NCBI GenBank assembly: GCA_013339765.2
Contig: CM023449.1
Span: forward strand, 201,277,422 to 201,341,421
Source of the DNA: Haemaphysalis longicornis
Lineage: Eukaryota; Arthropoda; Arachnida; Ixodida; Ixodidae
Reading direction: 5' to 3'
Length of the DNA stretch: 64,000 nucleotides
The notes below the pieces were generated by a model. It was given only the letters and a program-made list of their open reading frames with translations, was not told the origin of the DNA and searched no databases. The translations under genes and the position numbers were made by a program. Within the stretch, counting starts at the first letter, position 1. The number at the start of each line of letters is the position of its first letter. Below are positions 23,590-34,953 of the stretch, in pieces.

Positions 23590-23784
23590 AAAACCACGAA
23601 AATTGATTGATGATTGTAGGGTTTAACACGCCGACGCAACGCAGGCGATGAGGCGCGCCGTAGTGGAGGGCTCCGGATTAATTTTGACCACCTGGGATCT
23701 TTAACGTGCGCCGAAATCTCGTACACACGGGCGTTTTGCTTTTCGCCTCCATCAGAAAGCGGCCGCCGTGAAAACCACGAAAAT
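23590..23784 (-). mobile_element. Ruka-like SINE, body only, with target-site duplications
   Basis: The minus-strand SINE body occupies 23604-23770. It keeps the ttctgatggaggcgaaaagc to ggcgcgttaaaccctacaat part and a short AATC tail. The whole tRNA head is missing. The 14-base sequence aaaaccacgaaaat flanks it (23590-23603 and 23771-23784), a perfect target-site duplication, so the truncation happened during insertion. The target is a copy of repeat D, which resumes right after the right duplication (gctgaacgctcgtgtgtgcg). Confidence 0.93.
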
Positions 23785-24150
23785 GCTGAACGCTCGTGTG
23801 TGCGTGCCTCGCGGCAACCGCCCAGAGTCATCGGCGCATGTTTGCAAGCCAAGCATACCCACTTGGGAGATTGGCCAATATTGGTCGAAAAAAACTCCAG
23901 CGTTCACCGCAATCATCCCAACACTTTCTCGGAACCAGAAAGACAGGTCATAGCGTACCCCGCTCCAGTGTGATCACCAATGATTATCACTTCTAAAAGG
24001 CCACACATAGCAACTATAATGGTGGTAAAGGTCGTTGCAAAGCAAAGAAGCAAATCGTCTGCAATCGGGGTTTAAACCGTCGTGATGGTTGTGATGGTTG
24101 CGTACAGCTTCGCTACCTTCAATACGCGTTAGTGTGGGCTTCCTTCTATT
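23785..24150 (+). repeat. dispersed repeat D, long copy
   Basis: Aligns over about 360 bases with 43.81-44.17 kb: shared cgctcgtgtgtgcgtgcctc, gagattggcca, ctccagcgttcac, taaaggtcgttg, agcaaatcg-ctgcaatcg and ctaccttcaa. It contains the end of the interrupted SINE target. Boundary at the right is where similarity to the 43-kb copy stops. Confidence 0.8.
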
Positions 24151-24860
24151 TTTTAACGCTGAAATGGTTACTTGGTTAGGTCTACTGAACCACACACCCA
24201 GTGACGTCCACGAACGCGCACCACCCGTATAAAGCCAGCAAAAAGCGTCCGCAGCTGCTAATCCTTTGCGAATGCGTTTCATAAAGTTCCGCACGTTCCA
24301 GGGCGCGTACATCGGAACGAAAAAAGCAGAAAAGAGAATATTCAGCGCGTATCTGTTCCATAGCATTGTGTTAGAAGTAATCAGCACAAAGAAGCACTTC
24401 ACGCATTGTGTCGTATGTGCACCAGAAAAATACAGAAAGAAACACTCGGCGTGTCAGTCAATTCCTATTGGCTCATTACACGAATCTAAACTCAAGTATA
24501 ACAAATAAAATGCAGAAAACGAGCCTGCAGTCTTTCATGGCGTTTGTTCCGTGGATACAGTTGTCGCAGCAGCCATGGGTAGCAATTCCGGGAAGAAGTA
24601 TCTGCAGTGAGGTGTGATGTCGAGGTTGTATAGCTCAGCATCAGTCGACAGCGCCAGAAGGGTCGGTGACAAGCCAAGCCATGAAAGCGCTTTCGCGGAA
24701 AACATAATCCCAAAGATCCCGTTCACCACTTTTGCGTCAAGCTTTTTAATGAACCCATCGTACGCGATGGTGTTCGTTGCGTACAGCTGAGCACGACTGG
24801 CAGCTGCACGGTTGAAATAATTTTTCCATGAGTGAAACTTAAGCGCAAAAGTTTTTTTTT
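24151..24860 (-). pseudogene. unidentified decayed protein-coding relic
   Basis: One minus-strand frame (codon starting at 24840) stays open for about 104 codons down to a TGA at 24539-24537. After a second TGA at 24456-24454 the same frame is open for another 100 codons and then runs into repeat D. The translation is protein-like, with balanced composition and aromatic-rich segments such as SWKNYFNRAAASRAQLYATN, FFPELLPMAAATTV, NRYALNILFSAFFVP and AADAFCWLYTGGARSW. The absence of frameshifts over some 230 codons, with only two stops, suggests a once continuous coding region. I cannot name the family. Options are an exon or retrocopy of a tick gene, or an endogenous copy of an RNA-virus gene; I have no evidence that decides. 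A poly-A/T run (24851-24869) borders its 5' side. Confidence 0.4.
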
Positions 24861-24891
24861 TTTTTTTTCACAGGGGACGAGAAAGGGAACT

Positions 24892-25157
24892 GACACAGGC
24901 GCTTACGCGCCGCGGTTGGCTCAGTGGCTAAGGCGTTGCGCTGCTGAGCACGAGGTCGCGGGTTCGATTTCCCGGCCGCGGCGGCCGCTTTTCTGATGGA
25001 GGCGAAAAAGCAAAAACGCCCGTGTGTACAGATTTCGGCGCACGATAAAGATCCCCAGGTGATCAAAATTAATCCGGAGCCCTCCACTCCGGCGCGCGCT
25101 CATCGCCTGCGTTGCGTCGGCGCGTTAAACCCACAATCAATCGACACAGGCGCTTAC
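24892..25157 (+). mobile_element. Ruka-like SINE, near full length, with target-site duplications
   Basis: Body 24907-25142. A box ggctcagtggctaaggcg starts near 24916 and the B box gggttcgatttcc near 24959 has one extra T. The body follows in the family order and the tail is only two AATC units. The 15-base sequence gacacaggcgcttac flanks it (24892-24906 and 25143-25157). It is the most complete copy here and lets the truncated copies be defined. Confidence 0.95.
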
Positions 25158-27210
25158 TATGAACTGAAAGTCTTAATGAAAACGAATACACATTTATACC
25201 ACCCCCAGACCGAACAACCCAGCACGTGTTGCCCTTCGCACATGCGTACGGCCGTAGAAAAGAACCACCCCATTCCCTTCTCGTTTCTCTTCTCCTTTCC
25301 CTCATCCCCTACCCCTCTCCTTGAGAAGGTGCACTTCTTTATCTAAAATACTCAGCGACGGGTGACTTATACAATCGGGACCCTTAATCCGGATATGGAA
25401 GGCTTCTGCAAGTTCCCTGGTGGCCACCGCAGTTGGTGGTGGTGGTGGTGGTGGTTGTGGCGCAGCACTGTTCTAAATGCGGTTATCAGCCACGTTGTCA
25501 GCCACACTTCACGGACACGGTAGTAGTTTTTAAGCACAGAGACCGTGCCACCAGGGAAAAGACCGTACCAGGAAACAAGAAATGGTGCAAAGCCTCGCAT
25601 TCCGGTATGCGTTGAAAATTGGTTAACACGTTGCATTATTTAGAGTCCCGCTTAAGCATGTCAAAGACGGAATAACTTGAATGTCTCAGAACTGTAGTTT
25701 GCTTAAAGCGTTTTCAGGACACACACTGTTCGCAAATTTCTATACCGCGGGAAACGTATACTTTTCGTTCTCCATAGATATCTGTCCTCTCTGGCCCGTC
25801 CTGTCTCTTTCATCTTAGTCTTGTCCTTAATAAGCAATTTTTTTTCTTGGTGATGCAACACCAAATAGCCCAACAACATGCTGCACGAGGATAAGCTTCG
25901 AGAGTCTGCATTTAAACCCAGTGCTTTTTCTAAATCATATTTGTATTCCTTTCTAGAGGCTATTCAGTTGCCATCTTCGCCGTTTGTACACAGTTCTGGC
26001 AAACCAATTTTGTATTTCCTTCATTCCCTAGATTTCAGCAGAAATTGCCATCCGTTTATGTTGGATACTGTCTTCGTTCTTTTGTTTACAGTACTTGGCA
26101 AGTGACCGTAGTATTTCTTTGTATTGAGTTGTTCACACATATTTGGAACAATGCATACTTATTTCAGCCGTCTTATTCCTATGAATACATGTTTTTGTGT
26201 GTGTGTACACACAGGTCTTCACTCATGCATATGCCTTTAGAATAACCAGGTCTCCGCTAGAATCGACCAAGTTTATTGAAAACTAAACTGCGAATATATA
26301 AGAAATGCGAAGGAAGAAAGTCATTCACATATTTGGTCAGAACGTTCTTCACAGATGAGAGCGATACGCGTTTGGCTATCGTTTTTTAATCCCTATCAAG
26401 CCAGCAAAATCACATCAGTGAGCATGTTCGACGACACACACAAAAATATACTTTTAACTTTCCTTACCATCAGCGTCGCCCTAAAGAGGATCAAAATGAT
26501 TTCATCGGTGTTCGCAATATTAACGAGCATTAACATTCCTTACCTGACCACATTTTTCCTGCTTCTCACTTTCGGTCCGAATACTACAACCGCTTTTCGT
26601 AATATCCCGTCCCGCCAATCTATGAGTCCCATTTGCGTTGGCCTCTCGGCTGAGGATGACCGAGCAAATGAGATGATTTTTTGTGCCGCAAAAGAAATAA
26701 CAAGGACCATTTTACGCGCCGAACTTGTGATGTAACATCGTAGCACCTAGTATCAAACTATTCGATCTTTTTCGTGAGACTAAGCCTCCGTACGTATAAG
26801 ACGCGCGAACAACAAACAAAACAAAGGTGCGCGTCAAGGGAATGGAAGAACACGTAGCGTTACACGAAAAGGAACTCCGCATATCATTCCGCTCCATCGT
26901 AGCTTGCATTGGCCAACTAAGCAATCAATATCCGCACGCACATCTGTCGTGCTAGCGAAGACGATCGGGAAAAATGCCATTGCGTAGTAGAGGGATTACA
27001 ACGCACAGCTTATGCCGAATAGATTTGGCCTTTGACACAGACGCAAACGGTCAAATTTTCTTTTGACGTTCCGTTTACCTACAGGCCCTTGTATTTTCTT
27101 GTTTACAGATCAGAGTAGTAGGGATTATATTTTCTGAGTAAGGACCCGGAAGGTATCAATGTCAAGTGACACACAAAAAAAAATATTGCCGTGTTAGGCG
27201 TCGTTCATAT
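25158..27210. other. no gene recognised; (TGG)n and element terminus
   Basis: A TGG run lies at 25432-25458. At 25857-25886 acaccaaatagcccaacaac is another copy of the Penelope-like terminus motif, preceded by a TCC/CTTG-rich tail from about 25780. The 126-codon frame at 26355-26735 is hydrophobic in its middle but shows no family motif and its opposite strand is also open. Confidence 0.45.
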
Positions 27211-27891
27211 ACCGTATTTACTCGCGTACTGATCGCACTTTTTTTCCCCTAAATATGATGCAAATTTAGGGGTGCGTTCATTACGTGAGGTAAATTTTTG
27301 CGAAAAATGTTTCAGCGCAGAAAACGCAAGTTGCAGGTCAGAGTGTTTAGGATAAGTCTCATGAGCATAATAAACATAACAAATAAAACACAATAAAAAC
27401 TTCGCCGGCCACCGAATCACCACCGAGGGACGCAAAATGCAGTGTTTTCATCACGGAACGCGCCGGAATTACAGAATTACGAAACGCGCCGGAACGAGTT
27501 TGCTGCGAGTGAGAACAGGTCGACCAATAAGTGGCTGCTGCCATCACAGCGTGGGATATCAAGACACGGCTGCCGACGCGCAAGCCGAGCGCGTTTTCTT
27601 ACATGTCTTGTGAGTAAATTATGTGCATTTCGTGAGAGTTTCTTCCGTACCAATAATGAACTCATACTTGCCGATATCGGTAATATCATCAAGTCCGCGG
27701 GAATAACGTAGCCATGTCCGCTTTTAAAAAGGAGGAAACTACGGTAAGCACGACCATCGTCACCTAGACTTGGCACACATACGAGCTATGGCTGCGTAAA
27801 GTTCAGGGGGCGATCATTGCGCGGGAAATAAAAAAAGACGTATTTTGACGACGAACTTCAGGGGTGCGATCATTAGGCGAGTAAATACTGC
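27211..27891. mobile_element. non-autonomous element with about 28-bp terminal inverted repeats
   Basis: Left end accgtatttactcgcgtact, then gatcgcac (27211-27238), matches the complement of 27864-27891 at 24 of 28 positions. The interior lacks a transposase; frames at 27205-27435 and 27477-27776 (minus) lie inside. Similar ends reading actcgcgtaatgatcgcac are common in tick DNA to my knowledge. The superfamily is not resolved because target duplications are not clear. Confidence 0.75.
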
Positions 27892-28104
27892 ATTACACAC
27901 TAAACGGGAATATGGGAAACGTAGACATGGCAAATGGAACTCGGAAACGGGTCAGATGACGTTATTGTTCAAAAAGGTTACGGTAGTGGCGACGCCAAAT
28001 GCAAACTGTTGTTAGGAAAACGCTGCTTAACAGCCAAACATTACGTACAAAAGCCTGAACTGAACCTAAAGGTACGTTGAGCTGTCGTGGTACCTTCCTC
28101 TCCG

Positions 28105-29434
28105 TTAAAGGAACACTGACACGAAAATTTTATGGTTACACTTTTATTGCTTTTATCGATGCTTAAAGGGACCCTGCAACACTTGATATCGACTACTAGT
28201 AATGTAATTTGGGATAAAGTCTATTGTCTTAGAAATCTCCTCCCGCAAGAATTATGAAAATCCTTTCACAATTAACGAAACTACGCGCGATGAGAAATCG
28301 CGCATAATCGTTCCCTCTCAACTCGACCGCGGACAGCGCGACGAAAGCTGCGCGCTCTCTCCCGGAGAGGGGGGCGGCTCGCGGCGTTCTTTTCGGCGGC
28401 CTTCGATATATCACATGCCGGGTACTTTTCTCCTTTTCTCCGCAACGCGGAGGGGCCTATTTCCGGTCTGGTGCCACAAAAAAGCAGGCATGGGTGCTGC
28501 TCGCAAATGAGCGCTCGGGCTGGTAGGGCGTTTTTGAAGCAATAAACGTTTGTAGTCGAGTGGTCCCGTTGAAAGGGAAGTATTGAGCTCATCACTCAAA
28601 CTCCGCGCGCACTCAAAACATAAAATAAACGGCAAAACTGTGCCTACAGCTTCAGGCATAGAAGAGGTTCGTTCACAGCGATGACGACGCCGAAAATGGG
28701 AGAATCTAGCCGCGAAGTTGACCAGTGACAGCCGATCGGGCAGCCATGGCCTATGTGACGTCCCTTAGGCCATGCCAGAGGTTGCATAATGAGGACAACT
28801 GAAGAGAGAGCGGTTGGTTTTTGCGCGTCTTTCACATCGATTTGCGCGCTCACCGCTTCACGTGCACGTGTAATATTTGGCTCAGGTATTCCTGGCAGTG
28901 TAATCTAAACGTCGCGCAGGTTTACTTGCACTGCTCAAAGAGTGTTGCAGGGTCCCTTTAATGGCCTTGCGAACCTGAAACAGCACTTCAAATACTTCAG
29001 CGCGCGATAGTTAATTACATTGAACGGCCTGAAAATCGTTTGTTTCGAATTCCCGCGCTTTCATCCCGAACGGCGCATATGACGGACTCCCTGCCTGACC
29101 TCACCGCTATGTGCGGACGTCACCGGCGCCCGCTTGAGAAGGTGCTGCGCCCGCTCGCCGCTCGTGAGGCCCGCGCGCACGAAGTGACGTCACGAGTTTT
29201 TGACGAGCGCTGCCGCGTCACTTCTTTTGTCTTTCACTAGATGATGTCACGCTGATGTCCATTTGCTGAGTGCCGCTCCGCGCGCTGCTCCGTCGGCGCG
29301 ATAAATGAGATCCAATTAAACTATGTTCTTCGCGTCGCAAGCCGCTCATATTTCACCCAGGGTATTCTGTTGAGTGAAGGAAGCGAACTGTGCAATAATA
29401 TTAACGCCGAAAATTGGTGTCAGGGCTCCTTTAA
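28105..29434. mobile_element. TTAA-flanked element (outer member of a nested pair)
   Basis: Left end ttaaaggaacactgacacga at 28105 and complement of the right end ttaaaggagccctgacacca at 29434 are inverted repeats. The TTAA at each side fits the target preference of piggyBac-type elements. The interior is interrupted by a second TTAA element at 28163-28961. No transposase frame is present, so this is a MITE-like deletion derivative. Confidence 0.8.
28163..28961. mobile_element. TTAA-flanked element (inner member)
   Basis: Left end ttaaagggaccctgcaacac matches the complement of the right end exactly over 21 bases, with TTAA at both borders. It sits 58 bases inside the left end of the outer element. 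Because it interrupts a related element, it inserted later. Frames at 28281-28659 lie inside and have no domain. Confidence 0.9.
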
Positions 29435-32400
29435 AGCTAGCGGCGAGAGATTCTCGGTATTCTGGTTCGCTAATGTCATAACGGAAGTACCTAAAATATT
29501 CAATTGTAAGAGCAGCCTTCTTCTCAGACGAGCCCTTTCCTGTAAAGAAAAATTCAAAGGTAGCGAATGGAAACTACCTAAGTTTTCGCGACCAATAAAG
29601 CAAGGCCCCTCGCATGCTATTCAGAGTTCCGTAAGAAAGCACAACTAGTATGAAAAGTGCGTTTCACCAAAAAGGAAAAAAATGCGCATTACCTTCTGTA
29701 TAAATACTAAGGATTAATCTAAAAGTTTTGAGGTGAAAACCTTAAATCTCAGTTTCACGAACGTGCGTTCTGAGGCGCCAGAAAAAGGTGGCCCAAAAAG
29801 TGAAAAAATGTGTTGAAATTTAGAGAATTGCTTAATGATGCGTAGCATTCTTATTGCGTTTGTGTGAAGTGTTAGCTCATTACAGCCAAATATGTCTGTC
29901 ACTAGCAAACGATGTTGCATTATTTTATTCTTTTAAGTTTTATTTTGCGGCTTTTCGTCGATTATTTAAATTTATAGCATTATAAAGATAAAGGGCCTCT
30001 ACTTCACTAATTACGACTTTTTTCTACCCAAGATGCAAGGTGTATTGCCAAGTTCCTCGGTTTGCGCTATTTTTATTCGTATTTTGAACGTTATTTGGCA
30101 GACCTCTTTTTAATTAATTTTTTGGTTTTGTGGGGAGATGTGTAAGATGCATATTTCTGATTTAGATAACTTTTGTGAAACTCCTTTTTCTATGTTTCTG
30201 ATTTTTTTTTTGTATTTAAAATTATGTCCTGCCATTTATCTCTATTAGTAGCGGATAGTTCGTAAGTCACATTCAACTTTAGTCTTCACAAAAGATAACT
30301 TTTGTGAAACTCCTTTTTCTATGTTTCTTATTTTTTTTGTATTTCAAAATTATGTCCTACCATTTATCTCTATTTAGTAGCGGATAGTTCGTAAGTCACA
30401 TTCAACCTTAGTGTGCGCTGCATAATCACACGAGTGACAGTGGCAGTGGAACAGAAGCTAACATATGGTTGCGTACCAAAGTATGGTTTGTCCATTCCAG
30501 TGACCGAGTCACACGTATAAGCCTACAGCGCACAGTAAATTTGAAGTCAGAGTTATTACAGACCTGACAACGTGCCCCGCAAGGGAATTGGTCAGTCAAA
30601 ATAAAAGCTTCCGTGAGAAGCTAACCTCATCACACCAACGCTGAACTGGCTGCAAGGCCTTCATGCCCACCCGCGCTTCTCAAATGCCAAAGCAGGTTAT
30701 CAGCCACGCACATGCCTTGGTTGAATATATGGGCTGACAATTGGCCCAATTCCTGACTAATTGTTGGTTTCCTTCGCCATTTCTTATTTTTACTACGGCA
30801 TCAACACATCCCTTCACAATTATCACAAAGTAGGATTTGGAAGAAGTAAATTGGCCATATGAAATGGGCCAAGAGTCAAAGATATAGGACAATTGGCCAA
30901 GACGCGAAATTACAAGCAGCACCAAATTCGAGGAAGCGCTGAGCGGCGTAAATCTCAAAATTTATGCTTAGCATTCATAACTCCTGAGAAATGCTAAGAT
31001 GCCCCTGGATATTTATGGTGATATTCTCAGCAATAACATCGAAACAAGGACTGGCGGGTGTGAACAGAATAATCTTGCATATAGAACAGCAAGTGTTCCT
31101 TCTGCTGTCTTTAGTTTCATTATTTTTTATATGGTCCAACTTCGGGTTTTAGGGACAAAACAGATCCCATGCTCATTCATGGTAAATTACGTTTCCACCA
31201 ACTATAAATTAAAAAAACAATTTTTTTCTTCTCCGTGAAACCTTGTGCCACTAACGAAACAAGCTTGGAAGGTATTCAGGTAATGCGGATGAGACATCTA
31301 GCTACATTCACATTTTTGACACTAAATCTCAAACGAACTCTGACTGTCAGCGTTAACCTTTACCGGAAGTGGATTTGCAAGTCTATTCCGAACAAACATA
31401 TTGAATATCACAACTTTAAAACCCCGGTACTGGTCAAAATGGATATTTTTCCTTACCCTTCAGCCTTCAAGGTAGCGTTCATTCCCCTTTACAAGTACTG
31501 AGAGCGGACAATAAAAGGAGAAGGCCAGCTCACAAAAGCTGGGGCGACCAGGAGCCCTACAAGACCTAATGAGGCTGACGAAGCACGTCTTTTCGAAGGA
31601 CGGTTGCGCGTCTTTGATGTATGCGGTATCTCTTTTTTTTTTTTTCTCTTGGTAATAAATACGTGACGAGGCTCAGAGGCCATCGGCCATGAACGGTTTT
31701 CTCTTTCTCTCCAGTCGAGGCAAGTGATTTGAAGGGGAGTGAAAGCCCGCGAGAACGGGCAGTGCGTGGACTCGTACAAAGTGAGCACGCGAGCTTGCTG
31801 CAAACGCGGATCCTTGAAGAGACTCTCATTTATTAGAAGGTACTGAAATTTTTTTATGTGTCTTCTTTACCCAAACCCGAATACGTAGAATATTAGTTTT
31901 GAACTTTGCTTTATATGTGGCCATGGTCGCGGTACCGTTGTTCAAATCCATACTGCCGTGTACTACTGAACCCACTGGGCTTTTTTACCTTTGGGGTGAT
32001 GAGAAAAAGATTTGTTTCTCCATCTTCGCGTGTGATTAGTGGGTTTCTCTTTCCGTCATGAGTTTGACGGCTGACGGATTGATGGCGAATTTATACGTCG
32101 ATTGGGGTCAAACAGCGATTACGACATGGAGAATGACGCCACAGGTATTGTTGTTGTGGAGACCCTTCCTTCACGCTGCTTTGGGAATAAATCCCGCTGC
32201 TTCTTCCGCATTATTAATTTGCGTTGCCTTGCACACGGCGTTTTGTATTGCTGACGGCGCTTCATTACGCTCTGGTCTCTCCGCATTCGCAATACCTTTT
32301 CGCCTTTTACTAAAGGTTACCGTGCGGAGGGACAACATCATGAGCTACACGCTCAAAAATTAGTATGACGCTGGGAGGGTCCTCGTTTAGGTCACTGCCT

Positions 32401-32734
32401 ACTACACTTTTGACGCCGTTACTGTCCAGTGAGGGCGTAACAAGGGGGACCCATTATAAGCACATCCTGTGACCAGAAAGACGTCATAGGCAATGAAAGG
32501 GTGTTTTTAAGGGGTTTAAAATAACGCTCAATGGCTCCGAGTATACGGTGTTGTCCCTAAACTGAATGATTGGTAGGAGGCTTAAAAATGTTAATGATAT
32601 GCACCTAATTGGGATAACGTGGCCTACAGCTGAAGCACCCGTGGTAGTAATTTTTTATACAAAACTTGCGCTGATATTTGCCGTGCTTGGTAGATATATT
32701 TCCCGAGAAACGCCTGGCAACAGCAATCACATTA
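29435..32734. other. no gene recognised
   Basis: AT-rich around 29.9-30.4 kb with a tandem duplication described separately. The frame at 32058-32363 (101 codons) has an ATG and no motif. Short palindromic ggccaattgt-type repeats occur around 30.72-30.90 kb. Confidence 0.45.
30165..30413. repeat. tandem duplication, period 129 bp
   Basis: The unit gataacttttgtgaaactcc to catttatctctatta and agcggatagttcgtaagtca begins at 30165 and again at 30294. The copies differ by only a few substitutions and small length changes in a poly-T run, so the duplication is fairly recent. Confidence 0.92.
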
Positions 32735-33338
32735 CAGTTGAACCTGGTAATCACGGACACTGATATAGCAAATTATCTGCTATAGCGAACTAGGTATGTA
32801 GTTTGGTTGGTCACGCTTTATTTCAGTGACACTTATTCTTTTATAACAAACCTACAACCGTGAGCCGCGCGTGATATCGGATATAACGAAGACACCTTTA
32901 ACCAGGAGTCTGAGAAGCTACTTGAAGAAACCCTCCTGCATCCGAAACTGCAGAAGTATAACGGCCCTTCTGTTCGTGGACACTGTGGAAAACTCCGTCC
33001 TTTTGAGTGCTGTGAGTAACCACCAGATGAAGATCACATCCTTCAACAAATAAATAAAAATGCAGGCCTGTTTTGTCAAGTTAATCTCGCTTTATTGTAA
33101 TTTTACGTGCTCATGTTCTGGCTAATTCAGCTTGAAATGCAACAAGGAGAAAGGTGAGGGTTACTTTGTTTATAGTAGGTTGGAAGCCAAAAAAAATGCA
33201 TTTTTTATCAGACGTTTTTGAGCGAGGAAGATTGTCGATTTTTTAAAGGCGGTTTTTACCTAACTGTTTTAGCGAATATTGGACATAACAAACTAATTTG
33301 TTGTCCCTATACTATTTCGTTATAACGAGGTTCGGCTG
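32735..33338. mobile_element. pogo/Tigger-like MITE candidate
   Basis: Left end cagttgaacctggtaatcac and complement of the right end cagccgaacctcgttataac form an imperfect terminal inverted repeat (10 of the first 13 positions agree). Both ends are flanked by TA (32733-32734 and 33339-33340), the target of the mariner/pogo group. Length is 604 bases. No DDE transposase is left; the frame 32871-33053 is not informative. Confidence 0.6.
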
Positions 33339-34515
33339 TATTATATTTAACATCGTACAGTTTAAAGGTAATAAAAAACCGCCACATATAAATACATTGA
33401 ACACATTCAAACGAAGAGTTTCTTGAGCGAATAATTCCCTCTGCTAAAAACAGAAAGCCACCCCCCTTTCTATCTGCTTGAGAGGATAGCAGGACAGGGG
33501 GAGAAAGGAGCGCGTGGTGCACCGCCATGAAGAGTCACGTGACCCTCCGAAAGCGCTACTGGCCTTGAGGACATATCATGGTGCCACACACGTCTGACGT
33601 CACCTGTAGTACGCTTAGTTATGTTGCCTCCTACCCCGCCATGTTTCATGCGCCTGCCTGGTTACGTGCTTTGTGTTGTGGCCACGGCACGTACTGCGAC
33701 GAGGTTTTAATGTGCATGACACACGAATGTGGCGTTCTGACGACGCATTGCAGAACACACGAGCAAACAACTCCTTGGTGTTCCGGCTGACACGTCGGCG
33801 CCCTATTTGCTACGTCGTGACTCGCAGTCGGCGCAGCCAACGCCATTCAAGAAGATGAGACAACTTTGAAGACACTCACTAGTTATGAAACACTGACACA
33901 GTACGTCTCAAACTGTGTGTGCAACTAGCAGAAGAGTGGGTGCTCGTGCGTCAGAAATCAAAGCGTGACGCTGAGTGTTTCTGTAACCGTCCGCGCGGCT
34001 AACAGGCAGTGACTGAAGTTGCGAACGCATACCAGCGGTGGACGGGAGGGACCTCACACCTTCCAGGAAGTTCTAAAGAAATTGGGATGTAGCCTCTTGC
34101 GCCTTGCCGAGAGCACTCCTAGTGCCCTTTGTAGCTGTGCTCTCGTCTGCTCAGCCATCCACACAGCAGCTCTGGTTGTGATTACTCTCGTGTTGTTGTC
34201 AGCAGCAACTTACTCCTGTGTGCCGAGTTTAGAGGAGACGTGAAGAAATCAGGTGGTCCAAATAATAAATTATGCAACAGACCTTTCCTCCGTGCACGTC
34301 CGAGTGAAAGCGTAGCCCCAAACAACCCCCCCCCCCCCACCCCCACACACACACAAGCTATTAACTTATCCGGCGCTAAATATTACTTTCAAATGCATTC
34401 AGCGCATGTTTACACGTGAAAATAAGACTGTTTCGGACAACCTATTTGCGGCCAGCCTTCGGTCTTTGTATGTTTTCCCTTTCCTTTGTTTCCGCTTACC
34501 GTTCTTTTGTATACT
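33339..34515. other. no gene recognised
   Basis: Contains a C run followed by CA units (34326-34355). Frames at 33578-33858 overlap in all phases without motifs. Confidence 0.5.
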
Positions 34516-34953
34516 TTAAGGGGTCCTGCAATACTTGCTCAACGTGTTTTTCGAAATCTTAAACACTGGCACTACGTAGTCAACCAACACATCCAGTATT
34601 TAGATTAGAGGATCGCTAAATACCTCAGCCAAAAAATCACTGGTCTCTCCTATCAGGTAACTTAGAAACTCCCTCAAAAGGGTCTTCTCTCTTTCCCGGT
34701 CATGGCGTTCTTCGACCATTGGAATTACGCCACTACAACTGTATAGCGGCTATTGCCCGGCTTTCCTTCAGTTGCAGCAAGGAACGCGTTCGATAGCCAC
34801 GTTATAAAGAAAGCCACAAAAGGAAAGCAGAAACCGAATGCGTATCAGCTGCGGCGAGAAAATCACGCAGTGCCGCTCCGTACTGGCGATATCTATACAC
34901 TCGAGAAGGAAAAAGGGAAAGCGTTTATCGAAAGTGTTGCAGAGGGCTTTTAA
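34516..34953. mobile_element. short TTAA-flanked element, diverged
   Basis: Left end ttaaggggtcctgcaatact at 34516 and complement of the right end ttaaaagccctctgcaacac at 34953 are related to the ends of the 28.16-kb element. It is shorter (438 bases) and more diverged, so it is an older member of the family. Confidence 0.75.

Noticed and set aside
24907..24985. Functional tRNA gene
   Set aside because: The A/B-box sequence continues into the SINE body and tail and is bounded by target duplications; it is a SINE head.
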